Origin: Armigeres subalbatus
Taxonomy: Eukaryota > Arthropoda > Insecta > Diptera > Culicidae
Reading direction: 5' to 3'
Assembly: GCF_024139115.2 (NCBI RefSeq)
Contig: NC_085140.1
Coordinates: 14,763,085 to 14,827,084 of the forward strand
Length of the DNA stretch: 64,000 nucleotides
In this document: positions 9,576 to 20,629 of the stretch, piece by piece
How positions within the stretch are numbered: the first letter of the stretch is position 1
How the letters are laid out: each line of letters opens with the position of its first letter
Notes under the pieces: generated by a model
Database searches by the model: none
What the model was told of the DNA's origin: nothing
The model's input: the letters and a program-made list of their open reading frames with translations, nothing else
Translations under genes and position numbers: made by a program

Positions 9576-11060
9576 CCTAGCTAAAAACATAATTCAATCA
9601 ATTTCAATTAGGTTTTTCCCTCGAAATAAAAGCTATGTTCAAAATCAGTTCAGTACCTTATTAAATTCAACAAATCTATGTTTCGATAAGCTTTTTGTAC
9701 TGCATACATTACGTGAACTTATGAATTTAGAACCATATTTAACAGGTTAAATGTCACTTTCGCAGTTTATTTGCAATACCCATTACACTCACAAAGCACT
9801 ATCTTGTACGATATTTATAGTAGTTGAACAATAACACACCTACTCCACATCTGACAAACACATAAATCTGAGAGTCGAACCTAACGATTCAAACCAAGTG
9901 GCGTGGCGCCGTCATCAAGCACCCAATTTGGTTATCGTCGCGACACTCGCTCATTGTTATTGGTACTCGGTGTTCATCGTGTTCATAATTCTTACGGTGT
10001 TCTGCCTACCTTTTCGCGCCCCAGTCCAATGTCTCCAACACCGTATTATTACCGTGCTATTATTATTATTATTATCATTGCTTCACATTACCGTTCCCCA
10101 TGGGCGGACGATTCCTCCAATACTGCCGATCGGCATCTCGACAGAGAAGTGGGAAGGCAGGAAGTCTCCATCCGCACTCGTGTTCAATCCAAGCGCAGTG
10201 GATCGTCTCGGGTCATATGCCTCTCATCGTTTTCCTCGCCAAGAGACGGTTGATCTTTCTTCGACAGCCCTTAGGGGCAAGAATAATGCAATTGCTCATA
10301 ATGGGGCCCACCTCCTTCGCAATGTCTTTATGAGATTTACCTTTCCACTCAACGCTGATTGAAGATCTTCTCGTGGGCTCGTTGAAAATGCAATTTTCGC
10401 TTCAGTGCACCCACATGGCACTTCAGTCGCGCTAGTTGTGTCTGTCCCCGTTCCGGTCATTTTCATTATTGCGATTCATTTCTTACTGATAGTACGAAGT
10501 CAAGGGACGAACTCTTCCCTCAATAGTCCACCGTACGGCAAACAGTGAACGCCCCTCCTCTTTCGAGATTAAGTGCCGCATATTCGCTTCACGATGACGA
10601 CGGCAAACAACCGTGGACACGTGACAAAACAAACGGGCCCTAAGGAAGGAAGGAACGCCAACGACGGCGTCTAATTCCCTTCTATTCATCATATGGTTTC
10701 CTTATGTTCGACATAAATCAAGACCGCATGAAATAAATTAAAACAGAAATGCATTCATTTTACCATGGGAGTACCGTCGAATGCAGCGTGGTTCGGTCTC
10801 CGTTGTATGAACGTGTCGAGTGACGAATGTGTACTACATCGACGATGTCGTCAATTTCAGTAGCGCGGTGACTTTATTAGAACCGAACCATTCGCGCCTC
10901 TACTTATGTTGCTCACGTGTTGTCGTCACTGCCCTGCTATGGAACACCACCATGGACCGAGCATCAAACTCACGAATATCGAGAGCGGGTAATCAACAGC
11001 AAAGAAACAATTGAACACGTGCCGATCGGTTTTGTCAGATGTCGGAACGTGAGGCGGCGC
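9576..11060. other. unassigned, locally GC-richer stretch
   Basis: I recognise no protein family. From about 9898 to 11060 the composition is richer in G and C than the flanks, and a 154-codon frame is open at 9898-10362, but its translation shows no domain, only a hydrophobic patch. An ATT microsatellite lies at about 10047-10078. The segment could be single-copy sequence with a regulatory or untranslated role; nothing in it proves that. Confidence 0.4.
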
Positions 11061-12010
11061 GAACGGATTGCCCATGAAAGGAAGTGTCTATAAATGATGC
11101 TCTTAGTTCCGCTGGAACTTAGCAATAATTTAAATTGTGATTAATAAAATATTAGATAAAAATAACTAAATTCTATTAAGTAAAACCAACAATAACTGAA
11201 CAGATCAAAAACCAAGAATATAATAGCAAATATTTTAAAATTTATCTTCTTATTGGAAACTTTATAGTCTCAGTAGATTTTTTTTATACTTAGAACGATT
11301 TTAATAATCAAAAACAATAAATTAAAAAAATGTGCTGGAGTGTACCTGCAATAGCTACTGCGGATTGAGGTGCCTACCTACGATGATTTTTTTTTACAAG
11401 AGAGAATGCCTACAATGATAGTTGACACTAGCGGTGCCAGAATTCTAGTCATGGTGGGACACCAGCATTTTTGGCGTAATTGGTTCATTTATAATTTAGT
11501 GTCAGTAGTAAGAACTATAATAGGGACTAATCAGTCAAGCGAGAACTCATTTTTTTTTTAATGTTTAATGTTTTAAATATTTTATCGTCTATAAATTGTT
11601 TAGTAATTCATTCATAACGTCTCTAAGAATTCTTTAGAATGTTTCCTGGAATTCGTAAGAATATCCGTAGAAGCGGTAGACTGTAATCGAATCCTTTGGG
11701 AATTAACTTCTGACATTTTTTGTAAATTTTTTTTTTTTAATTTTTTTTAGAGAATACCTCCAGGAATTTCAGTTTCAGCCAGTCAGAAATTCCTTCAGGA
11801 ACTCATTCGAAAATTATTTCAGGAATTTCTTCGGATACCACCGGTAAACTGGTCCACAATCCTAAAAGAAGTCCCGAAGCAATTCCTTCAAAAGTTCCTG
11901 AAGGATTTTTTACAGGAGTTTCTGATGTAATTTTTGAACGAATCCCTATAGGAATCCTATTGTAATTTTTTTTTGTGGATTCTTTTAATTATCTTTTTGG
12001 GAAACTTCCT
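11061..12010. repeat. AT-rich stretch with degenerate GGAATTCC-type repeats
   Basis: From about 11620 the sequence is dominated by diverged words such as GGAATTC, AGAATTC, TTCAGGAA and CCTTCAGGAA on both strands. The same texture recurs at 17330-17680 and 19930-20300. Before 11620 the sequence is plain AT-rich with poly-T runs. I see no gene. Confidence 0.6.
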
Positions 12011-12339
12011 TCAGAAATTCGTTTAGAGATTTTTTTCGAAAATCTATTTTTTTTCTTGTCTCTGTTTTATTGTTCCGTGTATCATGAAGCTTTGGCCATT
12101 CGGAACATGATCCCTGACGAACCACAACTCGAGCACGACGCTACGCTACACCGTTAATGACGTCGAATACCCGGATGAGCAGCTGAAATACCCCAAACCT
12201 AAGTCCCAACCCCGTCCATCCTGAAATTACGCAATCTAACCTTGAGTTACCACGAGTATCTTGGTCTATGTCCCTTTCCCCTTACTAACTGTTGATAATA
12301 ATGATACCTGTAGGAACTTCAAAGCCACATGAGGTTCCG

Positions 12340-13040
12340 GAATCGGATGAAGAACAACGAGCGAAATGACTGTTGGTAACCACGATACGGCGTATGTCAA
12401 ATGGAACGGGATATGGAACTGGACCATTATGGAGAACAGATTGTCCGAGCTTCCCTGATAGTTGGAGACTCTAGAGCGAAAGCTTCAGAAGGAACCGATG
12501 CTAGAGCGATAATCCAAAGAATCCTGAGAAAGTGCGGCTAATCTGTGACGCAGCGGCGAAATTTGGCAACGTCTCTTTCAACTCTAATATTCGGCCCTAT
12601 TCTAATAGGGCCCTGACCTGATGTCACCCCTTCCGAAAATTCTCTATCAGTTCCGCCAATTTCCCGTCGCTATATGCGGTGATTTGATGGAAATATTCCA
12701 TCAAATAAAAATTCGAGCCCCCGATTGTCAGTCACAATGGTTTTTATTTCGTGACAATCCCTGAGAAGCATCCCAAGGTGTACGTGATGGCAGTTGCTAC
12801 ATTTGGCTCAACGTGTTCTCCAGCTTCTGCACAGTATATCAAGAACATTAATGCAGAAGAGTGCTCCAAGGAGTTTCCTCGAGCCGCTCTAGCTATAAAG
12901 AACAAACACTACGTAGATGACTAACTAGACAGTTTTCGAATCGAACAATCAAAGAAGCCATCGAAGTAGTTAATGAAGTGAAGTTAGTACATTCACTGGG
13001 TGAATTCACTCTCCTATCAATGTTACAGCCAGGCATTGAA
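12340..13040 (+). pseudogene. BEL/Pao reverse transcriptase fragment
   Basis: Piecing reading frames together by eye gives a CDAAAKF block near 12550 and KVYVMAVATFGSTCSPASAQ near 12777, a very characteristic BEL/Pao segment. It is followed by EFPRAALAI and the catalytic KHYVDD near 12912. Between these blocks the frame changes at least twice, and a stop follows YVDD directly. The RT would copy element RNA in virus-like particles in an intact copy; this one is dead. Confidence 0.8.
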
Positions 13041-13630
13041 AAAAAATCAGATCATGAGTAAAAATCGGCTAAATTCATGCCAACTTGATGCTCTACTGCG
13101 GCCTAATCACTGATGCTTTCTAGATCGTTAAAATTTGGCGTTCGTTGATTCAATGTTTAAAGATCTTCATCGCTCACCAATGGGAGACAACTGAGCGAGG
13201 CAAATCACTTGGTAACCTAACAATGAGTGTTGTTACCACACGCTGTTAGAAAAATCTTTTCAGACATTAGGAAAATTAGGTTCGCTATGAGAATGGAATT
13301 CTGATACAATGCATGGGAGGCTTTGATACTTTCTCTCCTCCATCCCAGCAACTTGAAAGTAGAGTTAGTAAAGCAGAACACCTGATGTGTTTTGGTTTTT
13401 ATTCTAGTAGAGCGAGCGTAACACAAATGCTCCAATCGTAGCTTCCCTGGATACCATACCAAGTTTGTCTTGGCGAACTATGTTGCTCGTTGTTTACGCA
13501 GCAACGATCGCTCATAATCATTGTTTGGTATCCATCTGAGCAAGGCTGTTCACTCACTGGCATAGGATGCTATGATTCAATTACATCAATGCTCGTCCAC
13601 TTCACTAACGCTTTCAATGCCTGGTTACAG
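13041..13630. other. unassigned segment inside BEL/Pao copy 1
   Basis: The BEL/Pao frame is lost after about 13040 and recovered near 13630 (NDAEVLEGIRATP). The roughly 590 bases between do not translate to anything I know on either strand. A rearrangement or an old insertion is the likely explanation. I found no clear terminal repeats. Confidence 0.4.
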
Positions 13631-14361
13631 CAAACGATGCCGAAGTTCTGGAGGGTATCCGTGCAACTCCAACGCTAGAACCGAAAAGCGTGGATCTTGA
13701 ACGAAGTGACAAGTCGGAATCGGTGCTTGGCATAAAGTGGATTCCTCGTGACGATGTGTTTGTGTACACGCTTGGACTCAGAGAAGATCTTGTGTACATA
13801 ATTGCAAAGGATCACATTCCCACAAAAAAAGAGATTGCCCGTGTAATAATGAGTCTGTTTGACCCCCTTGGGTTCATCGCCTTCTTCCTTGTGCATGGCA
13901 ACACTATCCAAAACCAACACGAGTTCCCAATTTGTCGCCGCTACTGCTGGAGTGATTCTGGAACAGTGCTCGCCTGGATTCATTCCGATGATCACCGACG
14001 ATTCCATAAATTCGTCGGTGTCCGAATTGGTGAGATCTTGACGTCCACGGAGCCTTCAGAATGGAAATGGGTTCCAACGAAGCTCAATGTCGCCGATTTA
14101 GCTACGAAGTGGGGTACCGGTCCACAACTAACCATGGACAATACTTGGTTCCAAGGACCATTTTTCATCCACGACTCGGAGGATAGATGGACACAGCAGC
14201 GACCGAGCCTTCCGACAGTAGAAGAACTCCGACCAGCTCATTTGCATTTAGTTCATTTCGAACAACTGATAAACTTTGCTCGATTTAGCAGCTGGACCAA
14301 ATTACATACGTCCTACGTTTTGTCAACAACGTTCGGCAGAAGAAACAAGGACACAGATTAG
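13630..14361 (+). pseudogene. BEL/Pao RT-RNase H region
   Basis: The frame gives ESVLGIKWIPRDDVFVYTL and MSLFDPLGFIAFFLVHGN. A deletion then leads to CWSDSGTVLAWIHSDDHRRF, VGVRIGEIL, WKWVPTKLNVADLATKWG and NTWFQGPFFI. These blocks are the connection and RNase H-like part of BEL/Pao polyproteins. The segment between HGN and CWSDS is far shorter than in intact elements, so most of the RNase H core has been lost. The frame then diverges before the integrase zinc-finger region. Similar but distinct BEL sequence occurs at 53359-56306. Confidence 0.88.
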
Positions 14362-14367
14362 AACTGG

Positions 14368-15398
14368 GTGTACTCAACAGCGAGGAATTGCGCCGGGCAG
14401 AAGCAATGCTATCACAACGCGGTGGAGAAATCGAGCGATCTCTATTCAAAGTGGCCCTTTCTTGATTATGAAGGAGTCCTGCGAACTCGCGGAAGGATCG
14501 AAGCTGCACCGTACACTACAACAGAAGCTAAGTTCCCCGTGATTCTTCCAAAGCGGCATGCAGTAACTTTCCTGATTGTTGACTGGTACCATCGTTACTA
14601 CCGTCATGTCAATCGCGAAACTATCGTGAACGAGATCCGGCAGCGCTTCGACATTCCGACACTAAGACGACTACTGGATAAAGTAATGAACGATTGTGCC
14701 TGGTGTCGAATAGTGAAAGCTGCCCCGAATCCACCTATAATGGCTCCACTCCCTGATGTACGTCTGACAGCTTTCATACAACCATTTACGTTCACCGGAT
14801 TGGATTATTTCGGTCCGATACTGGTGAAAATGAACCAGTAACGTTAAAAGGTGGGTAGCTCTCTTTACCTGCCTTACTACTAGAGCAATTCACTTAGAGC
14901 TGTTCAACGATTTGTCTCTCGTAGAGGCCTACCAAGAGAGTTCTGGACCGACAATGGCACCTGTTTCCAGGGCACGAGTAATAAGCTTAAGATGATCTCC
15001 GAAGCTACAAGGAAGGCCTTAGCGGAAAAGTTTACTACATCCTATACAACATGGAAGTTCATCCCACCTGCCGCACCACATATGGGGGGAGTATGGGAGA
15101 GACTCGTGCGCTCAGTGAAAGTAGCTATTGGTACGATCACAGATTCTCCACGCAGACCCGATGACGAAACACTGGAAACTGGAAACAGAGGCAATGATTA
15201 ATTCTAGACCTCTCACTTACGTCCCATTGGAGTCTGCCGACCAGGATCAAGGCTTCCGAACCATTTTTTACTGGGAAGCTCATCGGGTAGAAAATTTATG
15301 CCCACAGAGGATATTGATGTCTGTTCGGCCCTCCGCAGTAGCTGGAAGCTGGCGAGGTACATCACCAACAGTTTTTGGAATCGGTGGCTCAACGAGTA
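14368..15398 (+). pseudogene. BEL/Pao integrase, N-terminal and catalytic parts
   Basis: The first segment (14368-14841) carries DYEGVLRTRGRIEAAPY and an H-H-C-C zinc-binding layout (HRYYRHV, then CAWC). It ends at GLDYFGPILVK, the first core strand with the first catalytic D. After a shift, 14842-15210 gives a WVALFTCLTTRAIHLEL block, then FWTDNGT (second D) and PHMGGVWERLVRSVK (catalytic E), so the DDE set is recognisable. [13 protein letters not shown] follows in another frame. Frames change at about 14840, 15180 and 15240, so it is inactive. The segment is interrupted at 15398 by the MITE. Confidence 0.88.
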
Positions 15399-16310
15399 GG
15401 GGAAGGTGGGTAGACTTGATCCCCGGGGAGACTTGATCACCCCCTGTTTTATCGAGAACTAAAGTAGTTTTGTTCTAGCGTATTTTCAGTATAGATCCTC
15501 TAGATAAATGACCTTTATGTGGTAAGTTATTTTGTAGATTGACAATCTTATTTATTCTGCAGGGCGGTTTGTATGTTTTGACCTTCCTAAAGATTTTTTT
15601 ATTGGCCACGCAAAATTTGAACATCTTTTCATAACAATGACCAAATGCTTTCGTTTTTTCACAGCACAAATCCATTAATATGCTTAATGATCTGTACTGA
15701 TGAAAATGTCAACATTCCATCAAAGTTTTAGGATATTTGGATTTGAAGTTATTGCCTCAATATGGGGACACTTGATCCCCCATTAGTCACTCATACAAAA
15801 ATTTGACGAAAAAATTCAAAAAAATATAAATCTATTCTCAGGCTTCTAAATTTTTGTAGATTTGACAGATTTGATGAAGGGTTGTCAGAAAAAAATATTT
15901 ATTGCGTAGATATCATAAAAAGGGGATCAAGTCTCCCCAAATTTTAAAATTGCATGTGCTGTCAAATTCAATAACAAAAATCGTCCCTGTATACACACAG
16001 CAATTCAAAAATTCCGCGTATTTTGTAGTAAAAATATTTAAAAAATCAGAGGGCACCTTTCTAATTTTATCAAAGCAAGTTCTTGGAGAGGGATCAATTT
16101 CCCCCAAATATTTTAAAAGTCGATTTTTGACAGCACTCCAAAAAATCAATTGTGTATCAATAACAACAATAATTTAAGGACTGGTATACATTAGTTAAGT
16201 TAAATACTATATTTCTAAGAGAGTCTGTGCGGAAATCGCGTATGTTTATTTATTTTTGGCTGTGATACATCGGAAATCAGAAAAGGGGATCAAGTCTACC
16301 CAGTCTCCCC
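15399..16310 (+). mobile_element. MITE, 912 bp, copy 2 of 2, with TA duplication
   Basis: The element starts GGGGAAGGTGGGTAGACTTG and ends GGGGATCAAGTCTACCCAGTCTCCCC in two adjoining runs. It is a full-length inverted match to 2422-3326. TA flanks both sides (15397-15398 and 16311-16312). Removing the element and one TA restores an uninterrupted BEL/Pao integrase frame across the site (NEY then LPVITRR). The boundaries are therefore exact to the base. No coding capacity is visible. Confidence 0.93.
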
Positions 16311-16615
16311 TATTTGCCGGTCATCACGCGCAGATGTAAATGGTTTCAGGACGTAAAGGATATTGCAGTAGGAGACTTGGTGCTAGTGGTAGATGGAAAA
16401 ATAAAGAACCAATGGATTAGAGGACAAATCGGAGAAGTATTTCCCGGATGAGATGGTCGAGTACGACAGGCTTTAGTGCGGACGTCGACAGGAGTCATGC
16501 GTAGAGCAGCAGTGAAGTTGACTGTTCTGGACGTCTCAGATAAGTGTAAACCCACCCAAAATGTTCCAGAGTTGAAGCTAGGTTTAAGGGCGGCGGTGCA
16601 ACCGTTCATATAAAT
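16311..16615 (+). pseudogene. BEL/Pao integrase C-terminal part
   Basis: Directly after the MITE the frame resumes with LPVITRRCKWFQDVKDIAVG. It continues DLVLVVDGKIKNQWIRGQI and EVFPG, then a stop, then DGRVRQALVRTSTGVMRRAA and VKLTVLDV. This is the C-terminal chromatin- or DNA-binding end of BEL/Pao integrases. One TGA (near 16449) replaces the usual arginine codon. The frame closes near 16612. Confidence 0.87.
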
Positions 16616-16669
16616 GCGTTATATTTCTCGATTTATAAGTGAGGTTGACTAGACTTACATCTATTAAAT

Positions 16670-16824
16670 CTCGCTTAACTTTTCAAAAGGACCTAAGTAA
16701 TATTTTTTTCATGAATTAATTTGAATAGCGCAATCAACAGAAACACATGAAAGCTTTTGATTACAGTACTCAAATTAATTCATGAAAAAAATGTTACGTA
16801 GGTCCTTTTGAAAAGTTAAGCGAG
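16670..16824. mobile_element. hairpin MITE, 155 bp
   Basis: The first and last roughly 55 bases are inverted copies of one another: CTCGCTTAACTTTTCAAAAG at the left, its complement at the right, continuing through TTCATGAATTAATTTGA. The arms leave only a short central loop. A possible 4-bp duplication (AAAT) flanks it. Confidence 0.85.
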
Positions 16825-17048
16825 AAATCATTATTTATAGTGAACTGAATTTATAGAAACAACGATTGTAACACAGGGACAGTTAATGTATGGGTCACCA
16901 AATATGTAAGTAGCATTAAGTAAAGGCACAGAATACCCAATAAAAGCGACCTCATTGTTCTACCTTAAAGCACACACACACACAAAATAAACAGTGTTGC
17001 TAAATAGAGTGGTGGCAGATCCAACAATACCTTTAATTTGTACCGTCG
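16825..17048. other. AT-rich spacer with short CA repeat, possible BEL LTR remnant
   Basis: The stretch follows the BEL/Pao integrase and contains AATAAAAGCG and AAATAAAC polyadenylation-like words and a CA run at about 16971-16985. This position and content would fit a decayed 3' LTR, but no second LTR is available for comparison. Confidence 0.3.
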
Positions 17049-17252
17049 TCGGTGGTGACAATGGGTCAAACGGGGGTGAGAATGCGTCACTGTTTCAAGT
17101 ACTTAGAATGCTTGTAGAATAGATTGAATGTATCTGAGTGCAAGAAGACTAAAATATACGAGACCTTTTTGAACGATTTTGCTATCCGACCACCAGGCTG
17201 CCAGTGAGAGCGATGACCCATTCTAATCCCCCAGACCCATTGTCACCCCCGA
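17049..17252. mobile_element. short TIR element with GGTGACAATGGGTC ends
   Basis: The left end TCGGTGGTGACAATGGGTCA is inverted at the right end (GACCCATTGTCACCCCCGA). A second paired block (GGGGGTGAGAATGCGTCA against TGACCCATTCTAATCCCCC) lies just inside. Length and structure fit a MITE; the target duplication is unclear. Confidence 0.7.
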
Positions 17253-17329
17253 TGGCGGTAAATATCATAAAGAGTCTTGACTCTGTTAAGCGTTATACAC
17301 ATCTGAGCCTGGCAAATAAACGCAAAAAA

Positions 17330-17680
17330 ATCAATTGGAGTTCCTACGGAAAACACTTCAGAAATTTCTTTAAGAATACCTCCGAAATTGTTTCAGGAAA
17401 AACTTTCGAAATTCCTTTAGTTCAGGAGAATTCCTTTTGTGATTTTTTTATGAATACCTTTGTAAAATGTTGCGGAATGGAATTAGGATCTCTTACATTT
17501 TTAAGGGACTGCTTCAGCAATTATTTTAAGATTAGCTCAAAGAAATTCCTTCAGTTATATCTAGGAAGAAATTCTTGCAAATCCTTCGAAATTTCTTCAG
17601 AACATCATCCAGAAATACTTCCGAAAATTCCTTTAGGAATTCCTTTGGACATTCCTTAAGACCTTCGCATATTTCTATAG
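17330..17680. repeat. degenerate GGAATTCC-type repeat stretch
   Basis: The words GAAATTTCTT, GGAATTCC, TTCCTTTAGGAATTCC and TTCCTTCAG recur every 30-60 bases. A long frame through it (17204-17659) reads as biased low-complexity protein and is not a gene. Confidence 0.6.
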
Positions 17681-17689
17681 AAATAAAAG

Positions 17690-18640
17690 GGATTATAAAG
17701 ATTTGATAGTGATAGTGGGATCTGTTAAACCACTTCAGAAAGCTGCTTGCATCTACAGGCAAACTAACGCAGGAGCTTCAATAACGGAAACGTCAAAGGT
17801 CACGAGCGGAAACCAAGAAAAAGAGAGAAATTCAAGGCCTAACAATTATTTGGGCTAATGGTCAGGTTATTTTCCAACCCATAGAACCGTGGCGGGCCTT
17901 GTAGCACGCCGTCTTAATCGTACCTGGCTACCGCTGGTCTGGCTCTAAACACGTAGGCGTCAACTCCAACCATGAGATTATGAAAACGACTACTTTAGTT
18001 GAATTCAATGGCAGCTGAAAGGAAGGAGATCATTTGCAATGATTCCATTTCCCAATTCTAGTGATAAGAGTGATAGCGTCAAGCGCATCAGTAGAACCCC
18101 TTTTCTAGAAGGGGTTTGATAAGGATTCCACCCAATAGAATGGAGAGTCCCTAGTGACCCCGCGCCTCCTCAAGAACGAGAGCTGATAGCCAGGACATCA
18201 ACATGGACCACTACCGCATAGCATATGCGGTTTTTAGTCGGTATAATGCGTGGTGCCCGAAAAGCGAGGGCCTTCCCGGCCAAAGTAGAGGGTGAAACGC
18301 ATCGATGCGATTGTCTATGGCAATTTATCAGTAGAGCAAAGCAGAAAGTAGACGCATTACACACGGCAAGTAGACTGAGGGACAGAGGCGAAAACTTAAA
18401 AATAGACAACCAAAGTTCTGAGGTCGACACCACAGTTCTGAGGTTCATGTGAGGTGCTGAAATACTTTCGGCACTGAAAGAAGACGGCACTCTCCAATGC
18501 AAACAACTTGATGAGGATACGTTCTGTAGTCCTGGCTTGGCCTAATACCTACACTAAAAGATAGACGCTACACCCATAGCGATCATTTTAAGATTGACTA
18601 TGGCGTGCAGTAACCGACGCCGAGGGATCGCCATTTGATC
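17690..18640. other. unassigned, non-coding
   Basis: I find no domain or terminal repeat. A small perfect palindrome (CCCCTTTTCTAGAAGGGG) is at about 18097-18114. The moderate GC content and scattered stops resemble the untranslated tail of a LINE, but no coding part adjoins it. Confidence 0.35.
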
Positions 18641-18875
18641 CGTAGGTAAAAGTGCCCTAACTTCGACTGCTAACACTGACAGTCACACTGCTAACACTGA
18701 AAAGTAATGACCAAGACCAGAAGGGGCTCCCCATCTCATGTACTGTTCTCGAAAAGGGTGGCATGGATTATCGCGGTGCTCTTCCCACCCGCAGCCAGTG
18801 TCGGTGAGACACGCACCCCAAAATGCCACCTTTTAGGGATGTACCTCCGACAACTGCCAAATGCTTGGTAGAAGG

Positions 18876-18941
18876 GCTAGTAATCGAACCCATGACCGTC
18901 CGCTGAAAAGGCGAGCGTGTAGCCAACTACGCTACGGGACC
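18876..18941 (-). mobile_element. tRNA-like head of a SINE (Lys-like anticodon loop)
   Basis: On the minus strand this reads GGTCCCGTAGCGTAGTTGGC with a perfect A box (TAGCGTAGTTGG). A seven-base loop CTTTTCA between partly paired arms follows, then a near B box (GGTTCGATTAC). The loop would place TTT as anticodon, as in tRNA-Lys. The 3' acceptor strand is not complementary to the 5' one, so it is a SINE promoter head rather than a tRNA gene. The SINE body probably continues to about 18640, but its end is not clear. Confidence 0.55.
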
Positions 18942-18947
18942 GCCAAT

Positions 18948-19014
18948 CTTCTTCTTCTATCTTCTTCTTCTCCTTCTCCTTCTTCTTCTTCTTCTTCTTC
19001 TTCTATCTTCTTCT
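18948..19014. repeat. TTC/CTT triplet microsatellite
   Basis: The stretch is almost entirely TTC, CTT and related pyrimidine triplets. It lies between the tRNA-like SINE head and the Helitron-like end and could be the tail of a truncated SINE. Confidence 0.8.
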
Positions 19015-19893
19015 ATATATAAATGAACCGTTTGTTTGAGAAACTGCATATGTAACATTTTTGGCCAAAATGAGATTTTTATATATTCTGAATCCTCGTC
19101 CAAAAATACGTATTCTTGCAAAAAATACGAAAAACAAATTTTTGTTCAGGAATGTATGAAACTTCATATGTCCACGTACTTTGAAGAGCAATTGTGGAGT
19201 ACTGCATACATTTTTTGCACTGAAAGTACCCCAGGATGTTGAATTTGAGAGCCAAAAACTATTAATCTGTATCGAAGAAATCGAAAGATTCGGTGCAAGT
19301 TTGTTCAAAAACAGTTTTTTGTTGTTTTCTCGAAATCTCGGGTACTTATTCAAAAGGACGTATGTGATTTTGTAAACAAAGATTCAAACGTCGATTTGTC
19401 CAATCTTATAGCACTCTCACGCAAACCATCACCACCGACAGGTAGGTGAGGCCTTCGACTAGCTGTTGGAGGTGTTGGTTTGCGTGGGAGGGCCATCAGA
19501 TTGGACAAATCGTCGTTCGAATCTTTGTTTACAAAATCACATACGTCCTTTTGAATAAGTACCCGAGAAATAGTGTAAAATGGACTTATGCAGTTTCTCA
19601 AACAAATGATTCAAATATGAGTTTGCATTTCCTTTGAGGCAATATAACTCACTAACGGATGGACCGATTTGCAAGATTTCCTCACTAATCAATTCGTCTT
19701 GAGGTCATCTGTGTTTGTATAAATAAAAAGAAGAAAAAATCACCGAGAAAGTTGGAAAAGTGTCAAAATGCAACGTTTTTATGATTTCTGAAGAAAGCCA
19801 TCAAACTCTTACTGAAATAGATCTAGAGGGCGACGCTGCAACCGAATACAGGATTGACAATTTTGTCGAAAAAACAACCCAAGAGCAAGATCG
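19009..19893 (+). mobile_element. Helitron-like non-autonomous element
   Basis: The left end TCTTCTATATATAAATGAAC is typical of Helitron 5' termini (TC followed by a TATATA-rich stretch). Downstream, at 19625-19893, it matches 35670-35947 (ATAACTCAC, GATTTCCTCACTAATC, GATCTAGAG), whose end has the Helitron CTAG terminus. Here that terminus is diverged. A 231-bp foldback (19337-19567) is inserted inside. There is no Rep/helicase coding sequence. Confidence 0.5.
19337..19567. mobile_element. foldback MITE, 231 bp
   Basis: Two arms of about 90-100 bases are near-perfect inverted copies, from CTCGGGTACTTATTCAAAAG at the left to its complement at the right. They continue through TTTGTAAACAAAGATT and GATTTGTCCAATCT to the loop near 19440. 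The length of the arms predicts a stable hairpin if transcribed. Confidence 0.9.
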
Positions 19894-19929
19894 GGCCGGT
19901 TCAAATAGTTTCAGATAAATTTTTGTAGG

Positions 19930-20300
19930 AAGTTTTGGAGGATAGCTTGTTCAAAGGAATTCATGGAGTAATCTAGGGATGGATTGCTGGAACTAAGGAC
20001 ATCGTTGGGAAAGTTTTGAACTTATTTCTGAAGGAGGTTCCGGGGGTGCCTGGAAGGGATTCCGAAGGAATTACTGGATTCGTTCCATAAAGATGTTTTG
20101 AAAGAACCTTCTAGGAATTTCCAAAGGAATTCCTGGATTGTTCTTCAGAGGAGTTTTGGAATGAATTACTGGTGAAATTCCAGACGGAAGGAGTTTTCAA
20201 GTCAATTCCTGGAGAAATCTAGGAAATCCCAATCCCAGAGACCCCAATAAGTATTTCTACGGATATTCTATTTGGAATTTTTTTCTATAATCCTTTAGAA
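19930..20300. repeat. degenerate GGAATTCC-type repeat stretch
   Basis: The same texture as at 11620-12010 and 17330-17680: GGAATTC, CTGGATT, TTCCAGA and GGAATTACTGG recur in diverged form. No gene is present. Confidence 0.6.
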
Positions 20301-20629
20301 GTTTTTAAGCTGCTACTTATCTGCAGAAAAAATTCATCGATTTCTGAGAGGAGGATTTTTTTTCTAATATCGACTTTTATTTTTAAAACTATTTTTTTTA
20401 GTGTTGAAATCGATTTTTTATTTTTTGGATATTTTTCCAAAAAACTCTTCAGGGAATTTCCCGAAAGTCACTTTTTGTAGGGTTGTCATTTTAGAGCTAC
20501 ATCGATTTTTAAAAAATCAATGAAAGAAAAATTAGTTTATTATCAAATGTTACTCTTTACAAGTTTTTGAAAAACTAAGCTTGTAGAGTGGCTTTTAAAT
20601 ACCATATCGATCACGGTTGTCAACTGTAT

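Larger units (their letters stand above)
12300..16615 (+). mobile_element. BEL/Pao LTR retrotransposon, copy 1, degenerate
   Basis: Successive plus-strand fragments give RT, RNase H-region and integrase segments with BEL/Pao signatures, ending near 16612. A 912-bp MITE (15399-16310) is inserted in the integrase C-terminal part. Many stops and shifts are present. I do not see gag or a clear LTR pair for this copy; a possible 3' LTR remnant lies after 16615. Confidence 0.85.

Noticed and set aside
9898..10362. 154-codon plus-strand frame
   Set aside because: No domain, signal peptide or homologue that I recognise, and an ATT microsatellite runs through it. It was left as unassigned.
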